From positions 1 to 64,000 of the forward strand of contig JAITVY010000044.1 in the NCBI GenBank assembly GCA_031285565.1: a DNA stretch of 64,000 bases, given 5' to 3'. How positions within the stretch are numbered: position 1 is the first letter of the stretch; every line of letters begins with the position of its first letter. Made by a program: the position numbers and the translations under genes. Source of the DNA: Tannerella sp. GTDB lineage: Bacteria > Bacteroidota > Bacteroidia > Bacteroidales > Tannerellaceae. The notes below the pieces were generated by a model. The model was given only the letters and a program-made list of their open reading frames with translations, did no database searches and was not told where the DNA came from. Positions 18,908 through 27,460 of this stretch are shown here, in pieces.

Positions 18908-19939
18908 ATGAAAAATTCACTTTATATATCAACCTTAGTTTTACTAACCGGACTATTTGCGTGTTCCGGAAATAAATCCAAACAACCGGAAACAGGAATG
19001 GTACAAGCAAAAGTAATTGTAGCCTACGTTACTTCATGGAGCCAGACTATACCTGAACCGGCCTATATGACGCATATAAACTATGCATTCGGACATGTGA
19101 ACGACACATTTAACGGCATACGTATTGACAATGAGGAAAGGTTAAAACAAATCGTTGCATTAAAAGAGCAACATCCATCATTGAAAATATTACTCTCCAT
19201 AGGAGGTTGGGGAAGCGGCCGGTTCAGTGAAATGGCTGCTGACGAACAATACAGGGAACAATTTGCGGAAGATTGTTTGCGGGTCGTGAACGACTTTCAG
19301 TTAGATGGGATCGATATTGATTGGGAATATCCCACCAGCTCATTAGCCGAGATTTCCTCATCACCGGATGATACGAACAATTTTACACTTCTAATGAAAG
19401 ATATTCGCGAGTCGATCGGAAAAGATAAACTTCTGACTTTGGCTTCTGCCGCATCTGCTGAATTTATCAACTTTAAAGCTATTGATCCGTATATTGATTT
19501 TGTAAATATTATGGCATACGATATGGCCTCTGCCCCACTTCATCATTCTGCATTGTATAAATCAGAAAACAGTGGTGAAAATACATCACACGATGCCGTC
19601 AGCAAACATCATTCAAATGGAGTTCCATACCATAAGCTCGTATTAGGTATGCCTTTTTATGGACGGGGAGGAAAAGGAGGAATATCCAGTTTTATCGATT
19701 ACAAAGAAATAGAACAATTATCGGGTTATGAAATGCAATGGGATGGAGAAGCGCAGGTTCCTTACCTGACCGATTCAACAGGTACATTCGTCTGCGGATA
19801 TGAAAACCCGCGTTCGCTAACTATCAAATGCCAATATATAAAAGAAAATGCATTATTAGGTGCAATGTATTGGGATTATGATGGCGATAACGAAACCGGA
19901 GATTTACGGAAGGCAGTTTATGAAACAATTATGAAATAG
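18908..19939 (+). CDS. GH18 chitinase-type glycoside hydrolase, lipoprotein
   Basis: A 343-residue GH18 enzyme. Start ATG 18908 gives a lipoprotein signal ending LFAC (Cys18-19 region); a longer upstream frame overlaps the previous gene and spoils the signal. The TIM barrel carries LKILLSIGGWGSG (about 95), the catalytic DxxDxDxE as Asp133-Gly-Ile-Asp-Ile-Asp-Trp-Glu140, Met-Ala-Tyr-Asp near 203, and a late MYWDYDGD. The DWEYP form is that of chitinases rather than of endo-beta-N-acetylglucosaminidases. It probably cuts chitin or chito-oligosaccharides at the cell surface. No separate binding domain is present, so long crystalline chitin is a less likely substrate. Confidence 0.92.
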   Translation: MKNSLYISTLVLLTGLFACSGNKSKQPETGMVQAKVIVAYVTSWSQTIPEPAYMTHINYAFGHVNDTFNGIRIDNEERLKQIVALKEQHPSLKILLSIGGWGSGRFSEMAADEQYREQFAEDCLRVVNDFQLDGIDIDWEYPTSSLAEISSSPDDTNNFTLLMKDIRESIGKDKLLTLASAASAEFINFKAIDPYIDFVNIMAYDMASAPLHHSALYKSENSGENTSHDAVSKHHSNGVPYHKLVLGMPFYGRGGKGGISSFIDYKEIEQLSGYEMQWDGEAQVPYLTDSTGTFVCGYENPRSLTIKCQYIKENALLGAMYWDYDGDNETGDLRKAVYETIMK

Positions 19940-20007
19940 ACGATAATAAACGATCCCAAACCCCTAGGAGAACCAGTAAAAAAGTAGACAGGAAAAGTAG
20001 CAATCAA

Positions 20008-20934
20008 ATGAAAACAATACTCAAAATAACAATCCTATGTTTTCTAAGCCTGGCAATGATCCCTGAAATCGACGCTCAACAGAAAATTAAAACAATGATT
20101 GTCACCGGACAAGATGGAAGTCATTGGTGGAAGGGAGGAAGTGAAGCCATAAAAATGATACTCGAAAACAGCAATCTGTTTTCGGTTGATATCCTTATCA
20201 CTCCGGATTGGAATGAAGACATTAGCGGCTTTAATCCCGATTTCAAAAAATACGACCTGGTAGTTATCAACTACGGAGGTACAACCTGGGCAGAAGCTGC
20301 ACGCAGTAAATTGGAACAATTTGTTTCCGGAGGCGGAGGAGTTGTTGTAGTACATTCATCCGTTGTGGGTATGGATAACTGGAAAGGATATAACGAAATG
20401 ATCGGACTGGGGGCCTGGAATGGACGAAACGAAAAAGACGGTCCTTATGTATATTGGCATAATGACCAATTTGTTTATGACTATTCTCCCGGTTGGGCTG
20501 GTTACCATGGCCTGCAGCACTCTTCAACCATCATACACCGGAATCCGGAACATCCAATATTAAAAGGATTACCGGAAGAATGGCTACATTTTAAAGATGA
20601 AATCTATGCACGTTTAAGAGGACCTGCCCGAAACATGGACATTCTGGCAACTACCTACGAAGTTCCGGAAGATGGTCGTGAAGGACGCCATGAACCGATC
20701 CTCTGGACAGTCAAATATGGAAAAGGAAATGTCTTTGTCACACTATTAGGCCATGCAGGCAATGATCCCGAACTACGTTATGCAATGGAATGTACCGGAT
20801 TTCAGGTTACTTTATTACGTGGAGCCGAATGGGTGGCCACCGGAAAAGTAACCCAAGAAGCTCCGAAAGATTTTCCTAATAAAGGAATCAACACGTTGCG
20901 GAAAGAATTTAAAGCACCGTTTAATGCATTCTGA
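20008..20934 (+). CDS. ThuA-like (class I amidotransferase-fold) secreted protein, copy 1
   Basis: A 308-residue protein with a signal peptide (cut near IDAQQ, about 24) and one ThuA/trehalose-utilisation domain (about 28-275). Motifs: MIVTGQDGSHWW, YDLVVINYGG, GGGGVVVVHSSVVG, EHPILKGLPEEWLHFKDEIY, and a C-terminal VFVTLLGHAG ... GFQVTLLRGAEW. The Gly-His-Ala-Gly and aromatic/His-rich pockets are as in ThuA proteins, whose chemistry is poorly known, though some lie in keto-sugar pathways. It is very similar in its C-terminal third to the protein at 62302-63216 (shared GFQVTLLRGAEW and ATGKVTQ motifs). It sits between GH18 and GH9. Confidence 0.85.
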   Translation: MKTILKITILCFLSLAMIPEIDAQQKIKTMIVTGQDGSHWWKGGSEAIKMILENSNLFSVDILITPDWNEDISGFNPDFKKYDLVVINYGGTTWAEAARSKLEQFVSGGGGVVVVHSSVVGMDNWKGYNEMIGLGAWNGRNEKDGPYVYWHNDQFVYDYSPGWAGYHGLQHSSTIIHRNPEHPILKGLPEEWLHFKDEIYARLRGPARNMDILATTYEVPEDGREGRHEPILWTVKYGKGNVFVTLLGHAGNDPELRYAMECTGFQVTLLRGAEWVATGKVTQEAPKDFPNKGINTLRKEFKAPFNAF

Positions 20935-21396
20935 TAGTAGTGAGTAGAAAGTAGTTGGTAGAAGTTACATTCGTAAATAATGGAAAGTCTAAACAAACTT
21001 TTAATATTAATACTACAATCAGCCAATAAACCCAAACCGACCTCGTGTGGTGAGCCGTAAAACAAGTGAAATGGCGTCAAAAATCTATGCTGTTTGAATG
21101 CGCCGTTTAAGCGAGAGCAAAAGACAAGTTTACTTGTATTATGCCGAGTGTAGGCGCTTCGCTGTGATAACAGCAAAAATAAAAGAAGCGAGTTCATAGA
21201 TTTTAGTCATTGAATGCAGTTTTTACGAGTGAAGTACACGCAGTCTTGAAAATGCCGTTTAAGTGAGGGCAGCGTCAAGCTTGCTTGAGAGATGCCGAGC
21301 GAAGGCTTTTGAACGAAGTTAAATTTTGATACTTTTATATCAAGATAAAAGTACGAATAAAAGTCAAACAACAAACAGAAATAACAAACATATAGA
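20935..21396. other. Intergenic region with degenerate repeats, no gene
   Basis: 462 bases between the ThuA-like gene and GH9. It contains two dispersed repeat units (21101-21320) and a 9-bp inverted repeat (21330-21338 with 21345-21353; TACTTTTAT / ATAAAAGTA), the latter about 45 nt before the GH9 start. A -7-like TACTTTTA (one mismatch) coincides with the left arm. No gene is supported. Confidence 0.55.
21101..21320 (+). repeat. Dispersed degenerate repeat, copy B (2 units)
   Basis: Two units with the pattern GCCGTTTAAG-(C/T)-GAG, a CAAG-TT-rich palindromic middle and TGCCGAG lie at about 21101-21160 and 21252-21312. They match the units at 14417-14676 (opposite strand) and 46425-46526. 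Confidence 0.6.
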
Positions 21397-23850
21397 ATGA
21401 ACAAAACAACATCCCTCATAACATTACTACTTGTAACAAACACCCTGTTTGCACAACTGCAAATAACACAAGACACCGCACTGAATCAGGACCTGATTAG
21501 AACCGGACTGATTCATAGCCCATTGCCTCTTGATGCATCCAAATCATTCGAAGCCAACAACTGGCAAAAAAAAGTGCTGTATAATCAATATCTATATGAT
21601 GGCAAAAACATAACAGACTGGCAACATGCCGGATTGGGCAAAATTGATTTTTCTGCCGACCAAACTATTAGTGGTAAACAAAGTCTGAAAATAGAGTTCC
21701 CGACTCATACCGGGAAAAGAGCACAGGGATCTCCCTCCGACCCCGATTATGCAACATATGGCAACATTCGTACAACCTATCCACTGCAAGGTGAGAACTG
21801 GGAAAAATATAACCGAATCGAATTTTATATCTACCCCGATTGTGAAGGGGCACGTGTAGTAAATCTAAACTTTTCATTCGAAAATGAAAATAAATCCGGT
21901 AAAGAAGGACGCCACTCTGCCTCTCATTTAATTAACCTTGTCAATCGCCAATGGAACCGTTGTTTCTTCGAATTAGGCGAATATAACCGGGACAATGTAA
22001 AGAGTATAGGATTTAATTGCACCGTCAAAGGAAAAGACCGTACCTCCGGTGATGTTTCCATATACTATATCGATCAGATAGAATTGCAGCAAATCGAAGA
22101 TCCCGACATTGTAAGTGGATGGGCACCAGGTGAAAACCGGATTGTATATTCCACGACCGGCTATATGTTGAATGATCATAAGACCGCAATTGCTAATTTT
22201 CAAAACAAAAATGTTACTCATTTCGAACTGATTGACCAGAAAACCGGACAAATCGTCTTTACCGGAGATATTAAGGTTCAAAAAACAACGATCGGTAATT
22301 TTCAGGTACTGGATTTTACTGCATTCAATCAACCAGGCGGATATAAAATTAAGGCTGACAACATAGAAACACCGGCTTTTCAGATTGGTGAAAATATCTG
22401 GGATAATTCCTTATGGCGTGTATTGAATTTTATATTTTGCCAACGTTGCGGTTATCCCGTACCCGGAAAGCACGGTACATGCCACACCGACCTTTGCGCA
22501 GAACATAACGGGGTAAAAATATCATACGGAGGAGGTTGGCACGATGCAGGAGATTTATCGCAGCAAACACTTCAGACCGGAGATGTAACGTTTTCGCTGT
22601 TGGAAGCTTATAACAAACTGAAAAATCAAAATCCGTTACTGGCTGCGCGATTACTGGAAGAAGCCGAATGGGGATTGGAATTTATACTGCGAACCCGCTT
22701 CGGGGATGGTTACAGGGCAAGTAGCGTTGGGCTACTGATCTGGTTAGACGGTATGTTCAACACATTAGACGACATCTCTACCGTACGCAAACAAAACCTG
22801 TCATTCAATAACTTCCTGTATGCCGGATATGAAGCATATGCTGCTATGACAATTGACCGCGACCCAATGCTACAGGAACATCTGCAACGGATCGCCAAAG
22901 AAGATTTTAAATTTGCCATGCAACGGCATAAAGAAGTAGGCTATGGAGAGTTCCTTCATTTCTATGAGCATGGATACAACACTTCCGAAAGCCAATACAT
23001 GGCCACCATATCCTGGGCTGCCAGTATGCTTTATAAGCTTACGCAGGAACAACAGTATGCTGACATAGCAGCGGAATATATCCGCTTCACACTCGATTGC
23101 CAGCGTAAAGAACCTTTAGGAGATACTAATAAGACCCGCGGCTTTTTCTACCGCGACAAATCCCGGCAATCCATCGTACATTACATCCACCAGTCACGCG
23201 AACAGGTGTATATGCAAGCCATGACCTTACTTTGTGAAACTCAACCCAAACATTCCGATTATGAAAAGTGGTCGGAATCTATTCGATTATACGGAGACTA
23301 TCTGAAAGGACTCATGCAATATACGGCTCCTTATGGTATGCTGTCAAGTGGAGTATATCATATAAATGAATATCAGGATTCTGTCAGTTTTTACCGGCTA
23401 CACCTCTTTCCACCCGAAAATGCGAAAGAATTGTACACCGAACAAGTAAAAAAAGGCGTCAAATTAGATAAAGAACATTATTTGAAACGCTTCCCGGTCT
23501 GGTTCAGCATCTTTAATGGGAATACTGCGATTCACCTCTCGACTGGGAAAGCAGCCGCGATATGCGGAAAATTTCTGAATGATGAAACATTATTGAGCAT
23601 CGGACGTGAACAGATGTACTGGACGGTAGGAAAAAATCCTTTCGGACAATCTCTTATCTATGGTGAAGGTCATAATTACCCGCAGATGGATAGTTTTTCT
23701 TCCGGCGAAATGGTTGGCGAAATGCCGGTAGGCATCCGCAGCCTTGATAACGAAGATACCCCCTACTGGCCGCAAACCAATAATGCCTGCTACAAAGAAG
23801 TATGGGTCACATCGGCCGGGAAATGGATTTCGCTGGCAGTTGAATACTAA
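21397..23850 (+). CDS. GH9 family glycoside hydrolase with N-terminal accessory domains
   Basis: An 817-residue secreted enzyme with a short signal peptide (cut near LFAQ, residue 20). Residues about 35-235 form a beta-sandwich (carbohydrate-binding-like, ending QIELQQIEDPD). A CelD_N Ig-like domain follows (about 245-335, from GENRIVYSTTGYMLND). The GH9 (alpha/alpha)6 barrel takes the rest: Trp-His-Asp383-Ala-Gly-Asp386 supplies the base, and Glu801 in CYKEVW is the acid at the expected C-terminal place. Classic GH9 enzymes are endoglucanases, but some in chitin loci are exo-beta-glucosaminidases. Its place between GH18, GH20 and GlcNAc genes makes the latter, or a chito-oligosaccharide activity, plausible. 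Confidence 0.9.
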   Translation: MNKTTSLITLLLVTNTLFAQLQITQDTALNQDLIRTGLIHSPLPLDASKSFEANNWQKKVLYNQYLYDGKNITDWQHAGLGKIDFSADQTISGKQSLKIEFPTHTGKRAQGSPSDPDYATYGNIRTTYPLQGENWEKYNRIEFYIYPDCEGARVVNLNFSFENENKSGKEGRHSASHLINLVNRQWNRCFFELGEYNRDNVKSIGFNCTVKGKDRTSGDVSIYYIDQIELQQIEDPDIVSGWAPGENRIVYSTTGYMLNDHKTAIANFQNKNVTHFELIDQKTGQIVFTGDIKVQKTTIGNFQVLDFTAFNQPGGYKIKADNIETPAFQIGENIWDNSLWRVLNFIFCQRCGYPVPGKHGTCHTDLCAEHNGVKISYGGGWHDAGDLSQQTLQTGDVTFSLLEAYNKLKNQNPLLAARLLEEAEWGLEFILRTRFGDGYRASSVGLLIWLDGMFNTLDDISTVRKQNLSFNNFLYAGYEAYAAMTIDRDPMLQEHLQRIAKEDFKFAMQRHKEVGYGEFLHFYEHGYNTSESQYMATISWAASMLYKLTQEQQYADIAAEYIRFTLDCQRKEPLGDTNKTRGFFYRDKSRQSIVHYIHQSREQVYMQAMTLLCETQPKHSDYEKWSESIRLYGDYLKGLMQYTAPYGMLSSGVYHINEYQDSVSFYRLHLFPPENAKELYTEQVKKGVKLDKEHYLKRFPVWFSIFNGNTAIHLSTGKAAAICGKFLNDETLLSIGREQMYWTVGKNPFGQSLIYGEGHNYPQMDSFSSGEMVGEMPVGIRSLDNEDTPYWPQTNNACYKEVWVTSAGKWISLAVEY

Positions 23851-23993
23851 AGATAATGCTTACTTATATATCTATAAGACACTTTGATTAATTTATTGTA
23901 TTCTATTGCAAAACCAGAACTTCGCATTTAATTACCTAAATGCGCTTTATAAATATGCTTTGTCAACCCGAACAAAAGGCTTTTGTCAGTACG

Positions 23994-24033
23994 GACAAAG
24001 GGTCTTTGTCCGAGTTATCAAAGACCCTTTGTC
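23994..24033. promoter_or_regulatory. Strong hairpin upstream of susC
   Basis: GACAAAGGGTCTTTG (23994-24008) and CAAAGACCCTTTGTC (24019-24033) are a perfect 15-bp inverted repeat around a 10-nt loop. Each arm is itself nearly palindromic, and a similar small palindrome ACAAAAGGCTTTTGT lies just upstream (about 23972-23986). There is no T-run directly after it, so it is not a standard intrinsic terminator; an attenuator, RNA-processing site or protein site is possible. Confidence 0.65.
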
Positions 24034-24069
24034 TGAAAAAATAGCACCCTAATAATGTCTTTGTCATTC

Positions 24070-24142
24070 AAAAGGTTTGTTTTCTGCCAAACAGGGTTTA
24101 AAATTTATCATTTTACCCGATTTGTCAAGAAACAAACCTTTT
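24070..24142. repeat. Second inverted repeat in the susC leader
   Basis: AAAAGGTTTGTTT (24070-24082) and AAACAAACCTTTT (24130-24142) form a perfect 13-bp inverted repeat with a 47-nt interior. Together with the hairpin at 23994-24033 it gives the leader of susC a potential for alternative structures. Confidence 0.55.
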
Positions 24143-24230
24143 CTGAAAGAACGTAAACATCATTCATAATTGAATATTTTATACTTGCAGTCACATAGAC
24201 GACAAATTAAACACAATATCTGTAATATCA

Positions 24231-27200
24231 ATGCCCATGAAAAAAAGAGACATAAACCAATTTAAAACAAATACTATGAGAGTTATTTTATCTTCATTGT
24301 TAGTAATGCTATGCTGCTTCAAGGCTTTTGGACAACAAGGTCCATTGTCATTAGCAGGAGTAGTATACGATCACCTAGGAGAAACAGTACCAGGTGTGAA
24401 TGTGTATATAAAAAGTAATCCGTCGGTAGGTACTGTCACTGATATTGACGGCAACTTTAAGCTTCAAGCAACTCTGGGAGATGTATTGGTGTTTGCATTT
24501 ATCGGATATGAAAACATTGAACATCCGGTAACAAAGAGTGAACCCAACCTGGCTATCCGTTTTAGTGAATCATCCCAACTATTGGATGAAGTAATCGTGG
24601 TAGGCTATGGCGTACAAAAGAAAAGTGTACTTTCGTCTGCCGTAAGCCGCGTCACTAGCGAAGAACTGGACCGGGGTAATCCGACCAATGTACAAAATGC
24701 ATTGAAAGGAAAAGTTTCAGGCGTACAGATCACATCTAATTCCGGACAGCCGGGTACGGATTCTAAAATCCGTATTCGTGGAACAGGAACGGTTAACGAC
24801 TCCAATCCTTTGTATATCATAGATGGGATGCCTCTTATAGAAACACCATCTAATGATGGAAAATCTTCAACAGGAGGAATCAATCACCTCAATCCATCGG
24901 ATATCGAATCGATCGAAATCCTGAAAGATGCTGCTTCGGCTGCTATCTACGGGGCACGCGGCGCCAATGGTGTTGTACTGGTAACAACTAAAAAAGGGAA
25001 ACAAGGAAAAGCCAGTGTTAATTATGAATTCACCTATGGCATACAAAATCCGGCTAAAAAAATCGGATTACTCAATAGTCAGGAATACCAGATGCTAATG
25101 AATGAAATGGCAGCTAACTCCGGAAAAGAACCTTACTTCCCAACGGCATCATCTGTTGATACCGATTGGCAAAAAGAATTGACTAACAGCAACTCACCGA
25201 TTATCAATCATAAAGTATCAGTTAGCGGAGGTGGAGAAAGTTCTACGTATTATGCCTCTTTCGGATATCTCAAACAGGAAGGTATTTATGCCAAAGGACA
25301 TTCCGATTATGAACGCTATAACATGCGCCTGAATTACAATAACGTATTGTTTGAGTCTAAAGAACGCAACTGGCTTAATAAAGTATCTTTCGGAGCAATC
25401 GTTAGTTATTCCAAGACTATAAAAACAGGAAACGATATATCCAATAGCGAAGCCAGCGGTCTGATTGCTTCTATAAATATGCTTCCGCCCACCGAGTCCG
25501 TATACCAGACCGACCTGGCTACATTAGCCCAGTACGAATCGCTTTATCCCAACTACGTAAAGTCTCCCGACGGACAAGTATACAATATTATTGACATGCG
25601 TGAAATCAATAATCCGTTGGCCAGGTTACAGGTAGAACATAACCAAAGAAGAGTTCCGCAGACATTCGGGACTAACTTTAATTTAGACATGATTCTATTA
25701 CCCGGTCTGAGTTTCAAAACGACTTACGGTATGGATTGGGTTTTCAATTCTATCAAAAACGTGATCCCGGTATATGAACTGAACTCCACATCTAAAAATG
25801 CGACCTCACGGGTTGAAGATGAGAAAACCGAATCTCAATATTGGCAATGGGAAAACATCTTATCCTACAATAAGTCATTCAATTTACATAACCTGGGTGT
25901 ATTGGTAGGTACAACCATGTCTTCTTACCATTATTCCAACATAAAAGCCAAAGATTATGATTTATTAGTGGTTGATATTGATAAAGGATACATCGATTCG
26001 GCTACGGCTCCAGAAGATAAGTCTGAAGTTGCGGGAGGAGCAAGCGATCATCGTATAGCATCTGTCTTTGGCCGTTTAAACTACAATTATGACGAAAAAT
26101 ATCTATTGGAAGCAGTAATAAGACGTGACGGTTCTTCTAATTTCGGGAGGAACAATCAATATGCTGTTTTCCCATCCGTATCCGCTGGTTGGGTGTTGAC
26201 ACGCGAAAACTTTATGGAGAACAAACCATCCTGGTTCGACTTTGCAAAAATCCGTTTCAGTTGGGGACAAAACGGGAACGAACGGATCGGAGCCTTTGCT
26301 TATACTAGTATGATGACAAAAAACGGTCTAAGTGCAGTAGAGGCTGGTAAAGTTTATACAGGTATGAAACCTAAAGGATACGCCAATGTAGACCTGAAAT
26401 GGGAAACATCCGAACAAACGGATATGGGACTTGATCTCCGTTTCTTAAATAATGCGTTGTCACTCTCTGCCGATTATTTTATCAAGAAAACCAAAGACAT
26501 GTTATTAAATATGCCTATACCTATGTACACAGGTTATGGTACCATGACAGTCAATCAGGGAACTGTTGAAAACAAAGGGATTGAATTTGAAGCTTCTTAC
26601 CGTTTCAAAACCGGACAAGTAAATTGGGGGATTGGCGGAAATGCTTCATATGTAAAGAATACCGTAACCAATCAGGGACCTGACAGGATCGGGCTGAACA
26701 GCATCGGTGGCGGTATGGGAGGACAAGTAAGTTATAGCGAAAACGGACGTCCTTACGGCTTCTTCTATGGATATGTGCACGATGGTATCTTCCAGAATTG
26801 GGACGAGATAAATAGTTACGTAACAGAAAACGGTTCGCTGAAACAGCCCAACGCAAAACCCGGTGATGTCCGTTTTAAAGACCTGGATGGCGTAGACGGA
26901 ATCAACAGCGACGACCGTACTATGATCGGGGATCCTAATCCGGATTGGACATTTGGGTTTAACCTGAGTGCAGACTGGAAAAACTTTGACTTCAGCGCAT
27001 TCTTCCAGGGTACGCAAGGAAATGATATCTACAAATTATACAGACGCTCGAATGTAACATATGGAAACTGGGATGAATCATGGTTAAACCGTTGGTACGG
27101 AGAAGGTACATCCAACTGGATGCCACGTCTGGTCGAAGGCGATCCCAACAACAACACAAACTGGGTGTCAAGTTTTTATGTAGAAGATGGTTCCTACCTG

Positions 27201-27416
27201 CGACTTAAAGTAGCACAGTTAGGATACACTTTCCCGAAGAGATTGTTAAACAAAATATATGTCAACAATTTCCGCATATTTGTACAGGCTGAAAACCTGT
27301 TCACCATTACCGACTATAGCGGATATGATCCTGAAGTGGGTACACGCGATGGTTTCGACGGAGGAACATACCCACAGGCACGTACATATACGATTGGAGC
27401 AAATATTACATTCTAG
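24231..27416 (+). CDS. SusC-like TonB-dependent outer-membrane transporter
   Basis: A 1061-residue outer-membrane beta-barrel that imports oligosaccharides with its SusD partner. Order: signal region (1-35, hydrophobic core MRVILSSLLVMLCCF, cut after FGQ), a carboxypeptidase-regulatory-like Ig fold (about 38-112), a TonB-box-like segment and plug (LDEVIVVGYGVQKK near 118, plug to about 255 with DPxxxESIEILKDAASAAIYG-type signature), then the 22-strand barrel to a C-terminal Phe. ATG 24231 was kept as start because a basic KKRDINQFKTNT leader is typical of this family; the ATG at 24276 would leave the bare hydrophobic signal. SusD follows after 44 nt. Confidence 0.96.
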   Translation: MPMKKRDINQFKTNTMRVILSSLLVMLCCFKAFGQQGPLSLAGVVYDHLGETVPGVNVYIKSNPSVGTVTDIDGNFKLQATLGDVLVFAFIGYENIEHPVTKSEPNLAIRFSESSQLLDEVIVVGYGVQKKSVLSSAVSRVTSEELDRGNPTNVQNALKGKVSGVQITSNSGQPGTDSKIRIRGTGTVNDSNPLYIIDGMPLIETPSNDGKSSTGGINHLNPSDIESIEILKDAASAAIYGARGANGVVLVTTKKGKQGKASVNYEFTYGIQNPAKKIGLLNSQEYQMLMNEMAANSGKEPYFPTASSVDTDWQKELTNSNSPIINHKVSVSGGGESSTYYASFGYLKQEGIYAKGHSDYERYNMRLNYNNVLFESKERNWLNKVSFGAIVSYSKTIKTGNDISNSEASGLIASINMLPPTESVYQTDLATLAQYESLYPNYVKSPDGQVYNIIDMREINNPLARLQVEHNQRRVPQTFGTNFNLDMILLPGLSFKTTYGMDWVFNSIKNVIPVYELNSTSKNATSRVEDEKTESQYWQWENILSYNKSFNLHNLGVLVGTTMSSYHYSNIKAKDYDLLVVDIDKGYIDSATAPEDKSEVAGGASDHRIASVFGRLNYNYDEKYLLEAVIRRDGSSNFGRNNQYAVFPSVSAGWVLTRENFMENKPSWFDFAKIRFSWGQNGNERIGAFAYTSMMTKNGLSAVEAGKVYTGMKPKGYANVDLKWETSEQTDMGLDLRFLNNALSLSADYFIKKTKDMLLNMPIPMYTGYGTMTVNQGTVENKGIEFEASYRFKTGQVNWGIGGNASYVKNTVTNQGPDRIGLNSIGGGMGGQVSYSENGRPYGFFYGYVHDGIFQNWDEINSYVTENGSLKQPNAKPGDVRFKDLDGVDGINSDDRTMIGDPNPDWTFGFNLSADWKNFDFSAFFQGTQGNDIYKLYRRSNVTYGNWDESWLNRWYGEGTSNWMPRLVEGDPNNNTNWVSSFYVEDGSYLRLKVAQLGYTFPKRLLNKIYVNNFRIFVQAENLFTITDYSGYDPEVGTRDGFDGGTYPQARTYTIGANITF

Positions 27417-27445
27417 TTGAAAATTGAAAATTGAAAGTTGAAAAT
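27417..27445. repeat. TTGAAAATTGAAA-type tandem in the susC-susD gap
   Basis: Directly after the susC stop come three to four tandem copies of an 8-10 nt unit (GTTGAAAATTG / AAAGTTG). The same motif, with an inverted partner, is found after susD (29023-29097). It may be a slippage-prone spacer repeat. Confidence 0.5.
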
Positions 27446-27460
27446 TAAAGAGAAAAACAT

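Larger units (their letters stand above)
23851..24230. other. 380-nt intergenic leader of susC with stacked hairpins
   Basis: No gene is present. The central part (about 23965-24142) is packed with inverted repeats, listed separately. A -7-like TATACTTG (24180-24187; one mismatch to TAnnTTTG) lies 44 nt before the susC start, so susC may have its own promoter after the hairpins. Confidence 0.55.

Noticed and set aside
23994-24142. CRISPR array in the susC leader
   Set aside because: The repeats are inverted, not direct with regular spacers, and there are no cas genes.
24231-24278. ATG 24276 as susC start
   Set aside because: The upstream ATG gives the basic leader usual for this family; not excluded, but less likely.
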